Source: Mariniblastus sp. (GTDB lineage Bacteria > Planctomycetota > Planctomycetia > Pirellulales > Pirellulaceae). From it: a DNA stretch of 64,000 bases. Location: contig JAKVBG010000002.1 in NCBI GenBank assembly GCA_022447605.1, positions 62,001-126,000 on the forward strand, read 5' to 3'. The notes under the pieces are model-generated. The model was given only the letters and a program-made list of their open reading frames with translations. It did no database searches and was not told where the DNA came from. Position 1 is the stretch's first letter. Each line of letters starts with the position of its first letter. A program made the position numbers and the translations under genes. Of this stretch, positions 54,606 to 63,448 are shown piece after piece.

Positions 54606-56360
54606 TCAGTAAATCAACCGCTCGAACCACCCGTTAAAAACGGACCAGAGCAACAGAAAAATGACCATCGATGCGGCCATCGGGATCAATAGGATCTGCC
54701 ATGTGAGGCCCGTGCTGGAGTTGACCATCGCGACCGGAGTTGCCGCCGGATTCGCTTGGGCGATTTTCCGCGACTCAATCTCCGTTGACAGCCTCGTCCC
54801 TGAATTGGTTACGGCGACCGGTGGTCCCTGGTTCGCGCCGGGCTGGTTGCCGGCTGGCTGTTCGACTGCCGGTTTCCTGACCGTGTGAGGGATGGCTGGT
54901 GACGCGGCACCGGCCGGCTCGTCGTTTAACTGGGTCGATACGGACAGGTAGCTGGAATGTTCCCGTTTCAGGTTGTTGTTGGCGGGCGGCTGGGCCGAGC
55001 GGATCGCGGCAGCTTGGCTCTGGTCCCCTGATCCGGGCCCGCCATCACCCCCCGTTGGACTGCCATCCTCTTTCCCGGAATCGTCTTTTTTCGCACCGGA
55101 CCCGCCAGATTCCTGCGAGCCACCCTCCTGTTTTTGCTCGTTTTTTCCGCCTTCTTCTTCGGTTGCCTGCTCCTCGTCCTCGTCCTCTTCTTCGTCTCCC
55201 CAGCCTTCATTGTCGTCATCAAAATCGAGGAAGAAATCGGCTCGCCTCACGGCGTCTGGGTCGATCTCCCGCAGTTGCTCAATGTACTGTTTCGCTTCCG
55301 GTTTGGGGCAAGCTCGGAGGTAGGTGATTACGGGTACCCGCAACCAGTTCGTTTCGTCGTCGGCATCCTTGAACATTTGAACCAGACGTTCGACCACCGA
55401 CCAGTCCTCCCAGCGGGCCAGATCGGGAATGATCATGTCGGCCATTTTGGGTCGATCGAGCAGGTGCCGGATGGCGGCAACAATTCGCTCCTGGGGGATC
55501 AGGTTCTCGTCCGTGCCGTGAAATCGTAGTGCCGAAACAGCCGCCAGCGTGTCAACATAATCGGCTTCCTTGTTGGCCAGGAACGTCTCCTCAACCAGGT
55601 CGACTCCATCTTCTCCGTGGAGTGTCAGGTAACAGGCAACCAGTGCATCCAACCCGGCTTGTTGTTTGCGATCCCCGGAACGAATGAAGCCCTCCAGCAT
55701 CTTGACATCTTCATCGTTGCCACAGACGCCAAGCATCGTGAAATAGAGGCGGCGGCGGTTGACCGAGGTGGAAGGATCGTTGATCCACGCTACCAGCTGT
55801 TCATGATCCATCTGGTCGCGCAGGTCTTTCAGGTCATCGTAGGAAGCCGAGGCGAATTCATCGTACGCATCAAAGGCCAGGACCGATTCCTCGTCTTCGA
55901 AAAACTCTTGGAAGAAAGCGAGTCGCTCGGCGCCACTCTGGGGCAATGTCTGGATCTTGTTCAGGTAATCGTTAATCCGGGTACTGGTCTTCATTGGTGT
56001 CGACCAGGCGACATTGGGGGGATCGACACCCATCACCAGGAATTCCTTGCCGACCGGGTAGCGGCCGACCAGTAACGTCTTGAATTTCTGGCCTGGCTGA
56101 ACCAGCTCTTTCCCTTTGACGATCTGCGTGACTTCAAATTCGGCCTTGGGCAACTCGGCGTCGGGATCATCGACGGGCTCCGGCAGGTCCGTCAACTTGG
56201 CAATCACGACAATGTCGTTGGAACGGATCTGCTCGGCAAACGTCAGGTTGATGGCCGAACAGAATGGGCAAACCGCCGCGACCGCCGCCCAGAGGCTGCC
56301 GTTGGCCAGGAACAGCAGGGCCGCCAGGGAGATAATGAAGTTTGAAATCAATCGAACCAC
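54606..56360 (-). CDS. Secreted acidic protein with CPFC motif and C-terminal anchor
   Basis: 584 residues. Signal peptide (to about 26), then CPFCSAINLTFAEQIRSNDIVVIAKLTD, a motif seen in planctomycete secreted proteins. Residues about 60-370 combine a beta-domain with HEAT-like helices (VRRADFFLDFDD ends it). Residues about 380-540 are low-complexity and acidic to Gly/Ser/Pro-rich (GWGDEEEDEDEEQATEEE). A C-terminal membrane helix (LLIPMAASMVIFLLLW) anchors it. The function is unknown; its place next to the ABC permease suggests a transport or binding subunit. Confidence 0.7.
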   Translation of the reverse strand: MVRLISNFIISLAALLFLANGSLWAAVAAVCPFCSAINLTFAEQIRSNDIVVIAKLTDLPEPVDDPDAELPKAEFEVTQIVKGKELVQPGQKFKTLLVGRYPVGKEFLVMGVDPPNVAWSTPMKTSTRINDYLNKIQTLPQSGAERLAFFQEFFEDEESVLAFDAYDEFASASYDDLKDLRDQMDHEQLVAWINDPSTSVNRRRLYFTMLGVCGNDEDVKMLEGFIRSGDRKQQAGLDALVACYLTLHGEDGVDLVEETFLANKEADYVDTLAAVSALRFHGTDENLIPQERIVAAIRHLLDRPKMADMIIPDLARWEDWSVVERLVQMFKDADDETNWLRVPVITYLRACPKPEAKQYIEQLREIDPDAVRRADFFLDFDDDNEGWGDEEEDEDEEQATEEEGGKNEQKQEGGSQESGGSGAKKDDSGKEDGSPTGGDGGPGSGDQSQAAAIRSAQPPANNNLKREHSSYLSVSTQLNDEPAGAASPAIPHTVRKPAVEQPAGNQPGANQGPPVAVTNSGTRLSTEIESRKIAQANPAATPVAMVNSSTGLTWQILLIPMAASMVIFLLLWSVFNGWFERLIY

Positions 56361-56413
56361 AAAAAGTTCCTTTTCCAGGTACTTTGACCGGCGGAGGCCA
56401 ATGAACCTGAAGA

Positions 56414-58195
56414 TTACTTACCCAGTGCCTTGGCCACATCGGTTCGATACGCCGAAATTGCCGGGTAAATGCCAACGACCATTGCCAAAACGATCAATCC
56501 GGGAATCAACATCAGCTCCGGAGTGACTTTTAATTCTAGGAGTGAACTGGGCAGGAAGGAACCTGCTTGTTCGAAAAAACCAAAGATGGGGACGGCCGGT
56601 GCAAAGTCAAAAAAGCCGATCCCGACCCCGGTTTGAGCTTCTACGACGGGGCCGAGCGCAGCGTTCAAGCCATGCCCTGCAACCCAGCCCATGACCCCGC
56701 CCGCAAAAGCTAGCAGGAAGGCCTCGATGACCATGATCGTCATCACCTGGCCACGGTTGGCCCCGAGCGCTCGCATGACGGCAATTTCATGGCGACGCTG
56801 GTTCATTGAGTTGTAGATGCCGACCAGGATACTGATTGCCGAGACGATGCAGATCATGACGGTCAAGGCGAGCAGCAGCCAACGGATCGGGTCGATGATC
56901 ATGTAAAAAAAACTGGTAACCTGCTCGACCGGGTTCACCGCCTGCGCTGCCTTTTGCGCCCGCACCGGTCGGAAGTTCGACCAGCCCAACGTCGACTCCA
57001 GGTCGCCCTGGTTGATTTGTGGGGCCAGGAAAAATGCCAGGGCCGGGTCATCCTGATCGGTCAGGATCAGGATCGAGGTGACTTCTCGTTGCTCGATCGG
57101 CAGGGGGGTTCGCCGAAGAGCCTGGCGAGCGGTCAGGTCCAAGGTTTCGTCCGCTGCCGGGGACGCGGTTTCGGCCGGTTCCCCCGCACTCTCTTCGGCC
57201 GGTTCGCCGAATGGCTCGTCCGGGATATCTTCGTCGTCTCCCCAGTTCTCTTCGGAGTCCCAGCTCTCTTCTCCTTCGCCACTGAGGATCGGGTCTTCGT
57301 CAACCGGTTTGACATGACCATCCATCAGGTAGAAGCCGTTCAAATTCAGGAACAGGGCCCGGTCGTGGGGCGTGCGTGTTCCCTCGAGGATCCCCACGAT
57401 CTTGAAACCCTCGGCGTGGACATGGGCGTTGATATCACTCGGTTCGCCGTGAGTCGGGTGAATCAGGTCACCCAGTTTCAGCCCGGCGCGCTTGGCCACC
57501 AGGGCTCCCACAACGCATTCGTAGTAACCGTTTTCCGGCGAGTACTCGACAAAGCTCCGTCCCTCGGCAAACTTGAACTTTTGCTGGCTGTCCATATCCA
57601 GCACGAGCTTTTCGAAGAAATCGGGGGTCGTTCCGACACAGCGGAAATACTCATCGGTCGACTCGTCCTTTTGCCACGTGTCCCCCAGGCAGAGCGGGAT
57701 GGCCATCTCGGTGTACAGCTTGTACAAGCCGCGCTTGTCGATGCTTGAATGTTCAATCTGCCGCTCCACCTGGACTTCCTCGTTGACCAGGTTTCCCAGG
57801 CAGGCCGCCAGGCCCAAGCCTCCAGGCGCCGACGGCTGCAGCAGTTCCAAACAGTCCATCTCGTGGTCGAACGCGTTGAAGGAGATCGAGTTCTGCAGTT
57901 CCTCATGACGGGTCTCCTCGTCGCAGAAAGCGAGGTAATATTCGTACGGGACGTTCTCTACCGGCTGGCTCAGGTAGTAGACCGTGTTCATTGTCAATTG
58001 CAGTCCGCCACCCCGTGCGCCGACCAGGATGTTGTAGCCGAAACTCGAATTGTTGCGAAACGAATCGGAGATCAGGCCATGGATCGACAGTACCGAGACG
58101 ACCAGCATGACCCCGAGCCCCATCGAAAGGATAGTCAGGAAGGACCCGAATCCCCGGTGCTGGATACTTCGCCAAGCAATTTTGAAAACACTCAT
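56414..58195 (-). CDS. MacB/LolCE-type ABC transporter permease
   Basis: 593 residues. FtsX/MacB-like topology: one N-terminal helix (FLTILSMGLGVMLVVSVLSI), a large periplasmic domain of roughly 360 residues, then three C-terminal helices (LLLALTVMICIVSAISILVGIYNSM, MVIEAFLLAFAGGVMGWVAG, LMLIPGLIVLAMVVGIYPAISAY). SMNQRRHEIAVMRALGANRGQV is the family coupling motif. The periplasmic domain has an acidic insertion (ESWDSEENWGDDEDIPDEPFGEP). ATGA overlap with the ATPase gene. Probably moves a lipoprotein, peptide or metal complex; see the operon finding. Confidence 0.85.
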   Translation of the reverse strand: MSVFKIAWRSIQHRGFGSFLTILSMGLGVMLVVSVLSIHGLISDSFRNNSSFGYNILVGARGGGLQLTMNTVYYLSQPVENVPYEYYLAFCDEETRHEELQNSISFNAFDHEMDCLELLQPSAPGGLGLAACLGNLVNEEVQVERQIEHSSIDKRGLYKLYTEMAIPLCLGDTWQKDESTDEYFRCVGTTPDFFEKLVLDMDSQQKFKFAEGRSFVEYSPENGYYECVVGALVAKRAGLKLGDLIHPTHGEPSDINAHVHAEGFKIVGILEGTRTPHDRALFLNLNGFYLMDGHVKPVDEDPILSGEGEESWDSEENWGDDEDIPDEPFGEPAEESAGEPAETASPAADETLDLTARQALRRTPLPIEQREVTSILILTDQDDPALAFFLAPQINQGDLESTLGWSNFRPVRAQKAAQAVNPVEQVTSFFYMIIDPIRWLLLALTVMICIVSAISILVGIYNSMNQRRHEIAVMRALGANRGQVMTIMVIEAFLLAFAGGVMGWVAGHGLNAALGPVVEAQTGVGIGFFDFAPAVPIFGFFEQAGSFLPSSLLELKVTPELMLIPGLIVLAMVVGIYPAISAYRTDVAKALGK

Positions 58196-58875
58196 GCGTT
58201 GGCCCTCGCCTGACTGACGACCAGATTGATCGATTCCAACTGGTCAATCCGTTGGAACTGTTCGGCGACCTCCATCGAGTGCGTCACCATGAGGAGTGAA
58301 ATATTATCCTCTTCACACGTTTCTCGGATCAGGTCCACGATTTGACTCTGGTTATTCGGGTCGACATTGGCGGTCGGTTCGTCGGCCAACAGGACGGCGG
58401 GTCGATTGGCCAGGGCGCGGGCGACGGCGACCCGTTGTTGCTCGCCGACTGACATTGCCTGGGGTTTGTTCCCCGAGCGGTGCGAAAGTCCGACGCGATC
58501 CAGCAGGTACTTGGCCCGGTCGTGGGCCAGTTTCTTCTTGGCGAATGACATGCCGAGCAAGATATTTTCCAGGGCCGAGAATGCGGGCAACAGGTTGAAT
58601 GTCTGGAAGACGTAACCGAGCTTGTCGGCCCGGATCCGGTCGCGGCCCGCCTCGGAATATTGGGTCAGATCGATTCCGTCCAGCTTCACCTGGCCCTGGT
58701 CGGGACGGGTGATGCCGGCAATGATATGCAGCAATGTCGTCTTGCCACAGCCGCTCGGCCCGATCAGGACAGCCTGTTCCCCCGTGTCCATACGATAGGC
58801 CGGAATATCCAAAATCGGCACGTTCTCGCCGTTGGGCTGCAAATAGCTCTTTTTGATGTCGGAGAGTTCGAGCAT
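58192..58875 (-). CDS. ABC transporter ATP-binding protein (MacB/LolD type)
   Basis: 227 residues. Walker A GPSGCGKTTLLH, Q-loop in YVFQTFNLLP, signature MSVGEQQRVAVARAL (with the family LSGGQ replaced by SVGEQ), Walker B VLLADEPTANVD and the His in VTHS. Energises the adjacent permease. ATG 58875 chosen because the family starts MLELxxIxKSY; 56 upstream codons in frame are not protein-like. First gene of a five-gene leftward operon. Confidence 0.93.
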   Translation of the reverse strand: MLELSDIKKSYLQPNGENVPILDIPAYRMDTGEQAVLIGPSGCGKTTLLHIIAGITRPDQGQVKLDGIDLTQYSEAGRDRIRADKLGYVFQTFNLLPAFSALENILLGMSFAKKKLAHDRAKYLLDRVGLSHRSGNKPQAMSVGEQQRVAVARALANRPAVLLADEPTANVDPNNQSQIVDLIRETCEEDNISLLMVTHSMEVAEQFQRIDQLESINLVVSQARANA

Positions 58876-59106
58876 GGCAAGTGAGTTGGGAAAAAAATCC
58901 AGCGGGCGTTGTTGACCGGCTTGGTCAACGCCCCGTTTCGCGTAAAGCGTAAACGATTTGGGCAATGGCGAACAGATTAAACTTTCGCCTGGGTGGCCGG
59001 GTCGGATCGGTCGTTCGCCTGATCCGTCTGAATACGCAGGCACGGGCCGGTCGGTTCGCCCCTGTTTTGGTGCGGGGCAGGGCGGTCCTGCTCGCTGCGG
59101 GGCTGT

Positions 59107-59622
59107 TTAGCGGGCTCCCCGTGCCCTCATCGCCCGATCGAGGTCCCGTTTGACGTCGGCTTCGCGCTGGCTGGCGCGTTTGTCATACAGTTTTTTCCCG
59201 CGGCAAACGCCGACCATCACCTTGACCCGCCCCCGGGCATTGAAATAGATCCTTAAGGGGACCAGCGTAAACCCTTTTTCCTGCGATTTTTCCTTTAATT
59301 TACGGAGTTGTCGCTGATGAACGAGCAGCTTGCGGGCCCGTTTGGGAGCATGATTCCAGACATTGGCCTGGCGGTATTCGGCGATGTCGGCACCGACCAG
59401 CCAGATTTCTCCCGCTTTGAAGCGGACATAAGCTTCGTCCAGCGAAAGTTTCCCCTCCCGCAAGCTCTTTACTTCGCTGCCGACCAACACGACGCCACAC
59501 TCAATTTTTTCCAGAACTTCAAACCGGTGGCGCGCTTTGCGGTTCTCCGAAATGGTGCGGGACTGATCCTCCTGACCCTTGGCGCGGGCCTCTTTTTTCT
59601 TCTTTTTCTTGTTGGCAGCCAT
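59107..59622 (-). CDS. smpB: SsrA-binding protein
   Basis: 171 residues. Family blocks: TISENRKARHRFEVLEKIECGVVLVGSEVKSLREGKLSL, NVWNHAPKRARKLLVHQRQL, GFTLVPLRIYF and GVCRGKKLYDKRASQREAD, with a basic C-terminal tail (RDLDRAMRAR). Binds tmRNA for ribosome rescue. A Lys-rich N-terminal tail (MAANKKKKKKEAR) is longer than in E. coli. ATG 59622 gives the normal start; no tmRNA gene is visible nearby. Confidence 0.95.
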   Translation of the reverse strand: MAANKKKKKKEARAKGQEDQSRTISENRKARHRFEVLEKIECGVVLVGSEVKSLREGKLSLDEAYVRFKAGEIWLVGADIAEYRQANVWNHAPKRARKLLVHQRQLRKLKEKSQEKGFTLVPLRIYFNARGRVKVMVGVCRGKKLYDKRASQREADVKRDLDRAMRARGAR

Positions 59623-59842
59623 AAACCCATTCCTGTTGGACCGATGGAACGTGTCCGGGGAATCCCTGAACCGAGCGGGTCTGGAGCGAGGCCCGTTTTT
59701 ACCGTCAGCGGTCCGCCGGTGGTTCACCATCGAAACCGGGTCCAATTATGCCATAAGTTGGGGCGGAGGGTTGACCCCAATGCTCGTGAAACGGCAGATT
59801 CGAGCCTAGTTAATCTGTCCGGCTTAACCTAACATGATCTGA

Positions 59843-60844
59843 TTGTCAGTGAATTCCGCGGAATTTTCCCGGTCAAACAGGCACCCGGGCGTTGCGGCGC
59901 CAGAAAGTATCCCCGTGTCTCAACTACCGATTGTCAATTTGCCGATTGCCACCGAGCCAGAAGCGTCGGGCGATTCCACCCGTCGCCTGCCGGCCTGGTT
60001 GAAGCGCCAGGTGCCGAAGGGGAATGCCCACAACCAGACGGCCAAGTTGCTGGAAGAGTTGCGACTGGAAACGGTCTGCGACAATGCCAAATGTCCCAAC
60101 CGGATGGAGTGTTACTCCCAGCAAACGGCCACGTTCATGATCCTCGGTAACGTCTGTACGCGTCCCTGCAGTTTTTGTGCGGTCGGCCGTGGCAAGCCGG
60201 AAGCGTTGGAACTGGACGAACCCGAGCGGCTGGCAGAGGCCGCGCATCGACTCGGTCTCAAACATGTGGTCATCACTTCGGTGACCCGCGACGACCTGCC
60301 CGATGGTGGTGCTGAACATTTTTACCAATGTATTCTGGCGGTCAGGGAAAGGACGGGTGCCACAGTCGAAGTCCTGACTCCCGACTTCATCAACAACCCC
60401 CAGGCTGTGGAGCGGGTGGTCGCTGCCCGTCCGGAGGTATTCAACCACAACACGGAAACGGTCCCCCGCTTGTACCGACGTGTGCGGGGGCCCAAGTCGG
60501 ATTACCGTTGGACACTCGAATTGCTCCGCCGGGTCAAGCAGTTGGATGGCTCGATCCGGACCAAGAGTGGCTTGATGTTGGGCTTGGGCGAAACCCACGA
60601 AGAGTTGTTTGACGTGTTGGCTGACCTGCTCGATGCAGGCTGCGATTTCCTGACGCTCGGCCAGTACCTGCAACCGTCGACCGATCGATACCTGAAGGTG
60701 ACTCGCTATATTTCGCCGGAAGAATTTGATTTCCTCGGAGAAAAAGCGCGGCAAATCGGTTTTCGAAAAGTAGCCAGTGGACCGTTCGTCAGAAGTAGTT
60801 ACCATGCCCGTGACATGGCAGAAACCAGTCTTGTTGATGGATGA
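59843..60844 (+). CDS. lipA: Lipoyl synthase
   Basis: 333 residues. Both cluster motifs are intact: CDNAKCPNRMEC (auxiliary 4Fe-4S) and CTRPCSFCAV (radical SAM CxxxCxxC). The last residues (RSSYHARD) carry the serine that ligates the auxiliary cluster. Inserts sulfur into octanoyl groups to form lipoyl. Start is non-ATG: TTG 59843 or GTG 59849, giving about 46 residues before the core LPAWLKR. Overlaps or abuts thiS; lipB is not in the window. Confidence 0.95.
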   Translation: MSVNSAEFSRSNRHPGVAAPESIPVSQLPIVNLPIATEPEASGDSTRRLPAWLKRQVPKGNAHNQTAKLLEELRLETVCDNAKCPNRMECYSQQTATFMILGNVCTRPCSFCAVGRGKPEALELDEPERLAEAAHRLGLKHVVITSVTRDDLPDGGAEHFYQCILAVRERTGATVEVLTPDFINNPQAVERVVAARPEVFNHNTETVPRLYRRVRGPKSDYRWTLELLRRVKQLDGSIRTKSGLMLGLGETHEELFDVLADLLDAGCDFLTLGQYLQPSTDRYLKVTRYISPEEFDFLGEKARQIGFRKVASGPFVRSSYHARDMAETSLVDG

Positions 60845-60861
60845 ACACGATGGAGTCGAGC

Positions 60862-61062
60862 ATGCGTATCACGGTCAACGGCCAGGACTTCGCCGTTCCG
60901 GCTGGAACCACGATTGCCGAGTTGCTGGTCCAGCTCGACATCGCCCAGACGGCCGTCGCCGTGGAGCTGAACCTGGAGGTTCAGCCGAAAACAGCCTTTA
61001 CGGAACGAACACTTCACCCGGACGACCGGGTTGAGATTGTGACCTTGGTTGGGGGTGGATGA
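60862..61062 (+). CDS. thiS: Sulfur-carrier protein ThiS
   Basis: 66 residues, ubiquitin-like beta-grasp ([27 protein letters not shown]). Ends in VGGG, with the C-terminal diglycine that is thiocarboxylated to carry sulfur for thiazole synthesis. ATG 60862 chosen because GGAG lies six bases upstream; two upstream in-frame ATGs exist. Stop overlaps thiG (ATGA). Confidence 0.93.
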   Translation: MRITVNGQDFAVPAGTTIAELLVQLDIAQTAVAVELNLEVQPKTAFTERTLHPDDRVEIVTLVGGG

Positions 61063-61919
61063 TGGAATCAGGAGTCTTCCTGGAACGCGAGGCGTTGGCT
61101 GATCCATTGCATATCGGATCGCAGACTCTTCACGAGCGCCTCATCCTGGGAACCGGGAAATACGCTTCGTTTGAACAGATGGCCGAATCGTTCAAAGTTG
61201 TCGCTGCCGAGTGTGTCACGATTGCCGTACGGCGGGAGAAGCTGCACGACAGTTCGGGCAGGAATATCCTGGATTACCTCGACCTGGAGAGGACGATCCT
61301 GCTCCCCAACACGTCCGGCTGCTATGACGCGGAAACGGCATTGCGCTGTGCCCGCATGGGTCGGGAGATCTTGCGTGGCCTGGAAAATCCTGGTTCCGAG
61401 TGGGTCAAGCTGGAAGTCCTCGGCAGCAGCCGGTCGTTGATGCCGGACGTGATGGAAACACTCAAGGCAACCCGGGAACTGGTCAAGGATGGATTCGAGG
61501 TCCTCTGTTACACCAATGACGATCCGGTCATGGCTCAGCGATTGAAAGAGGCGGGTGCGGCTTCGGTCATGCCTGCTGGCTCGCCGATCGGTTCCGGGTT
61601 GGGAATTGTCAACCCGAACAACTTGCAGATGATCGTGGAGGACTTGAAACAGGGAGACCCCGATTACCCGGTGATTGTCGATGCGGGGGTCGGTACGGCC
61701 AGCGATGCGGCGATCGCGATGGAGTTGGGCGCCGACGCCGTGTTGCTCAACACCTCGGTCGCCCGGGCAGAGGACCCGGTGAAGATGGCGCTGGCTATGG
61801 ACTTTGCTGTTCGAGCGGGTCGCCTGGCGTATCAGGCCGGGCGAATCAAGAAATCGAAATACGCCAGTGCCAGTAGCCCCGAGCATGGACTGATCGCCGA
61901 TCGCCCGGCCCGCCCCTGA
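61059..61919 (+). CDS. thiG: Thiazole synthase
   Basis: 286 residues, TIM barrel. [25 protein letters not shown], the Schiff-base Lys in [30 protein letters not shown] and [29 protein letters not shown] are standard. Makes the thiazole of thiamine from deoxyxylulose phosphate, ThiS-COSH and an iminoglycine. The thiF, thiH or thiO partner is not adjacent, so it must lie elsewhere. Overlaps thiS by four bases. Confidence 0.96.
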   Translation: MMESGVFLEREALADPLHIGSQTLHERLILGTGKYASFEQMAESFKVVAAECVTIAVRREKLHDSSGRNILDYLDLERTILLPNTSGCYDAETALRCARMGREILRGLENPGSEWVKLEVLGSSRSLMPDVMETLKATRELVKDGFEVLCYTNDDPVMAQRLKEAGAASVMPAGSPIGSGLGIVNPNNLQMIVEDLKQGDPDYPVIVDAGVGTASDAAIAMELGADAVLLNTSVARAEDPVKMALAMDFAVRAGRLAYQAGRIKKSKYASASSPEHGLIADRPARP

Positions 61920-62010
61920 GCAGGGGAGCGGCTGGCCCGCCTGTCGTGCCAAGTTTCACAAATCCCCAGTTTTAGGGGGGAAATGTCGGTCCGAGCGGGG
62001 GGATAAAAGC

Positions 62011-62039
62011 TTGACGCTGCTGATTGGCAATGATTAAAT
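62011..62039 (+). promoter_or_regulatory. Candidate sigma-70 promoter
   Basis: TTGACG (62011-62016), a 17-base spacer and TTAAAT (62034-62039), with A/T-rich TAGTTATATATAGG just downstream. It lies about 100 bases before ATG 62136, a reasonable leader length. Confidence 0.4.
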
Positions 62040-62135
62040 AGTTATATATAGGTTTTGGCATTGCCACTCCCTGCCACGCTTTCAGGTCGGTCGTTGGCCG
62101 ACGAATTGGTTGACAGCTTTGATTTGGTGCGCTTG

Positions 62136-63341
62136 ATGAAAGATTTTCTTGGAATATTGCGGCTCGGTGCCTACCTGTTGGCACTTCCGTTAATCGCTAC
62201 CGCCGCTGCTTCAGCTCATCAATGGGCGGCCGACAGTGCTCCCCTTGTGGCTTCTGGTCAGGTGCTGGCCGAGGAATTGGTCGCCGTCACAGCCCCGGTT
62301 CAGCCGCCGCTGCAGGATCATGTGGTGGCCAAGAACGAAGCGGGTGAAGTGGTCGGGCAGGTGGCCGTCTATGACCGGTCTCAATTGCGAACTGGTTTGC
62401 GAAACCTGACGATTTACTTCGTGCGGGAAGGCAAGATTGTGGAAGAAACCCGAACCGATCCAGAAGGCGGGTTCAAGGTAGGTGATTTAAAAGATGGTCA
62501 CTATACCCTGATTGCTGCCGGAGATTCCGGGTTTGCCGTGGTCGGTCTGAATGTCGTGTCCGGTGCGGAGGATCAGCCAGGCTTGTTTGAGGTGACGGCC
62601 GCGACTCCCGAATTCAATACCATCAAGCAGACCCTCGCTGAATTTACCGGCAGCCCCGCATCCCAGATGGCCCGTTCGCAGGCCAGCCAACAGGGTGAGA
62701 ACGAGGTGGCCGCTTCCAGCCGGGTCTGGCTGACCAAGGAGGGGCAGTTGAACGGGCGCGTGATTTCGCTGAACCAGGTCTTGTCCGGTTCCACCGCCGT
62801 TGCCTTTATCAGAGACGACAAGACCGTTGCCACGGCGGTAGCTGGGCAAGATGGTTCGTTCCAGGTCAGTGGTCTGGAGCCAGGCGTTTACGATGTGATT
62901 GCGACTGGGCCGAACGGCGTTTCGGTGGTCAGCCTGCAGGCCGTACCGGAGGGGGCGGTCAACGGGGTCTATACCAGTTTAAAGACGTTTCACACGGCGG
63001 CCATTGCCCCGACAGCTGACCTGGTACTGGCCGATGTGGGGGACAGTACGATCGTCAAAAAATCGATTGAATTCTACACCCAGCTGGAGTCGGGTGCCGA
63101 CGTCGTCTCCTACGACTCGTCCGCCATGGCGGTGGTTGCCGATGATATGTGCATGGCAACTGCCTGTGGATGCTCTGGCGGTGCCGGTGGCGGTGGCGGC
63201 GGAGTCGGTGGCATCGGCGCGTTGGCCATGGTGGCCGCGATTGCCATTCCGCTGGGGGTGACCAGCAACAGCGATCCGGGCGGTGGTTCGTCGCGAAGCG
63301 GTGGCGGTGACAACCGTTCGGTGTCTCCCTCTGAGCCGTAA
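62136..63341 (+). CDS. Secreted carboxypeptidase-regulatory-like protein
   Basis: 401 residues. Signal peptide (FLGILRLGAYLLALPLIATAAASA) then beta-sandwich segments of the carboxypeptidase-regulatory type (VVGQVAVYDRSQLRTGLRNLTIYFVREGKIVEETRTDPEGGFKVGDLKDGHYTLIAAG; a second copy-like region at about 205-280, SLNQVLSGSTAVAFIRDDKTVATAVAGQDGSFQVSGLEPGVYDVIATGPNG). A conserved-looking ATACGCSGGAGGGGGG motif, a hydrophobic run (GIGALAMVAAIAIPLGV) and a Gly/Ser-rich tail close the protein. Probably an outer-envelope adhesin or carrier. ATG 62136 chosen over the longer frame. A clear terminator follows. Confidence 0.7.
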   Translation: MKDFLGILRLGAYLLALPLIATAAASAHQWAADSAPLVASGQVLAEELVAVTAPVQPPLQDHVVAKNEAGEVVGQVAVYDRSQLRTGLRNLTIYFVREGKIVEETRTDPEGGFKVGDLKDGHYTLIAAGDSGFAVVGLNVVSGAEDQPGLFEVTAATPEFNTIKQTLAEFTGSPASQMARSQASQQGENEVAASSRVWLTKEGQLNGRVISLNQVLSGSTAVAFIRDDKTVATAVAGQDGSFQVSGLEPGVYDVIATGPNGVSVVSLQAVPEGAVNGVYTSLKTFHTAAIAPTADLVLADVGDSTIVKKSIEFYTQLESGADVVSYDSSAMAVVADDMCMATACGCSGGAGGGGGGVGGIGALAMVAAIAIPLGVTSNSDPGGGSSRSGGGDNRSVSPSEP

Positions 63342-63374
63342 TCAGGCCACCTTGCTCTTTTAGTTTGACTCATG

Positions 63375-63402
63375 AACCACCGTCGCTTGGCGGTGGTTTT
63401 TT
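63375..63402 (+). terminator. Rho-independent terminator
   Basis: AACCACCG (63375-63382) and CGGTGGTT (63391-63398) form an 8-bp stem around TCGCTTGG, immediately followed by TTTTTT. Ends transcription of the secreted-protein gene. Confidence 0.85.
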
Positions 63403-63448
63403 CGTGTTGAAGTTGCGGGGATGAAGAGCGTCCGCCGCGCCATTTCTG

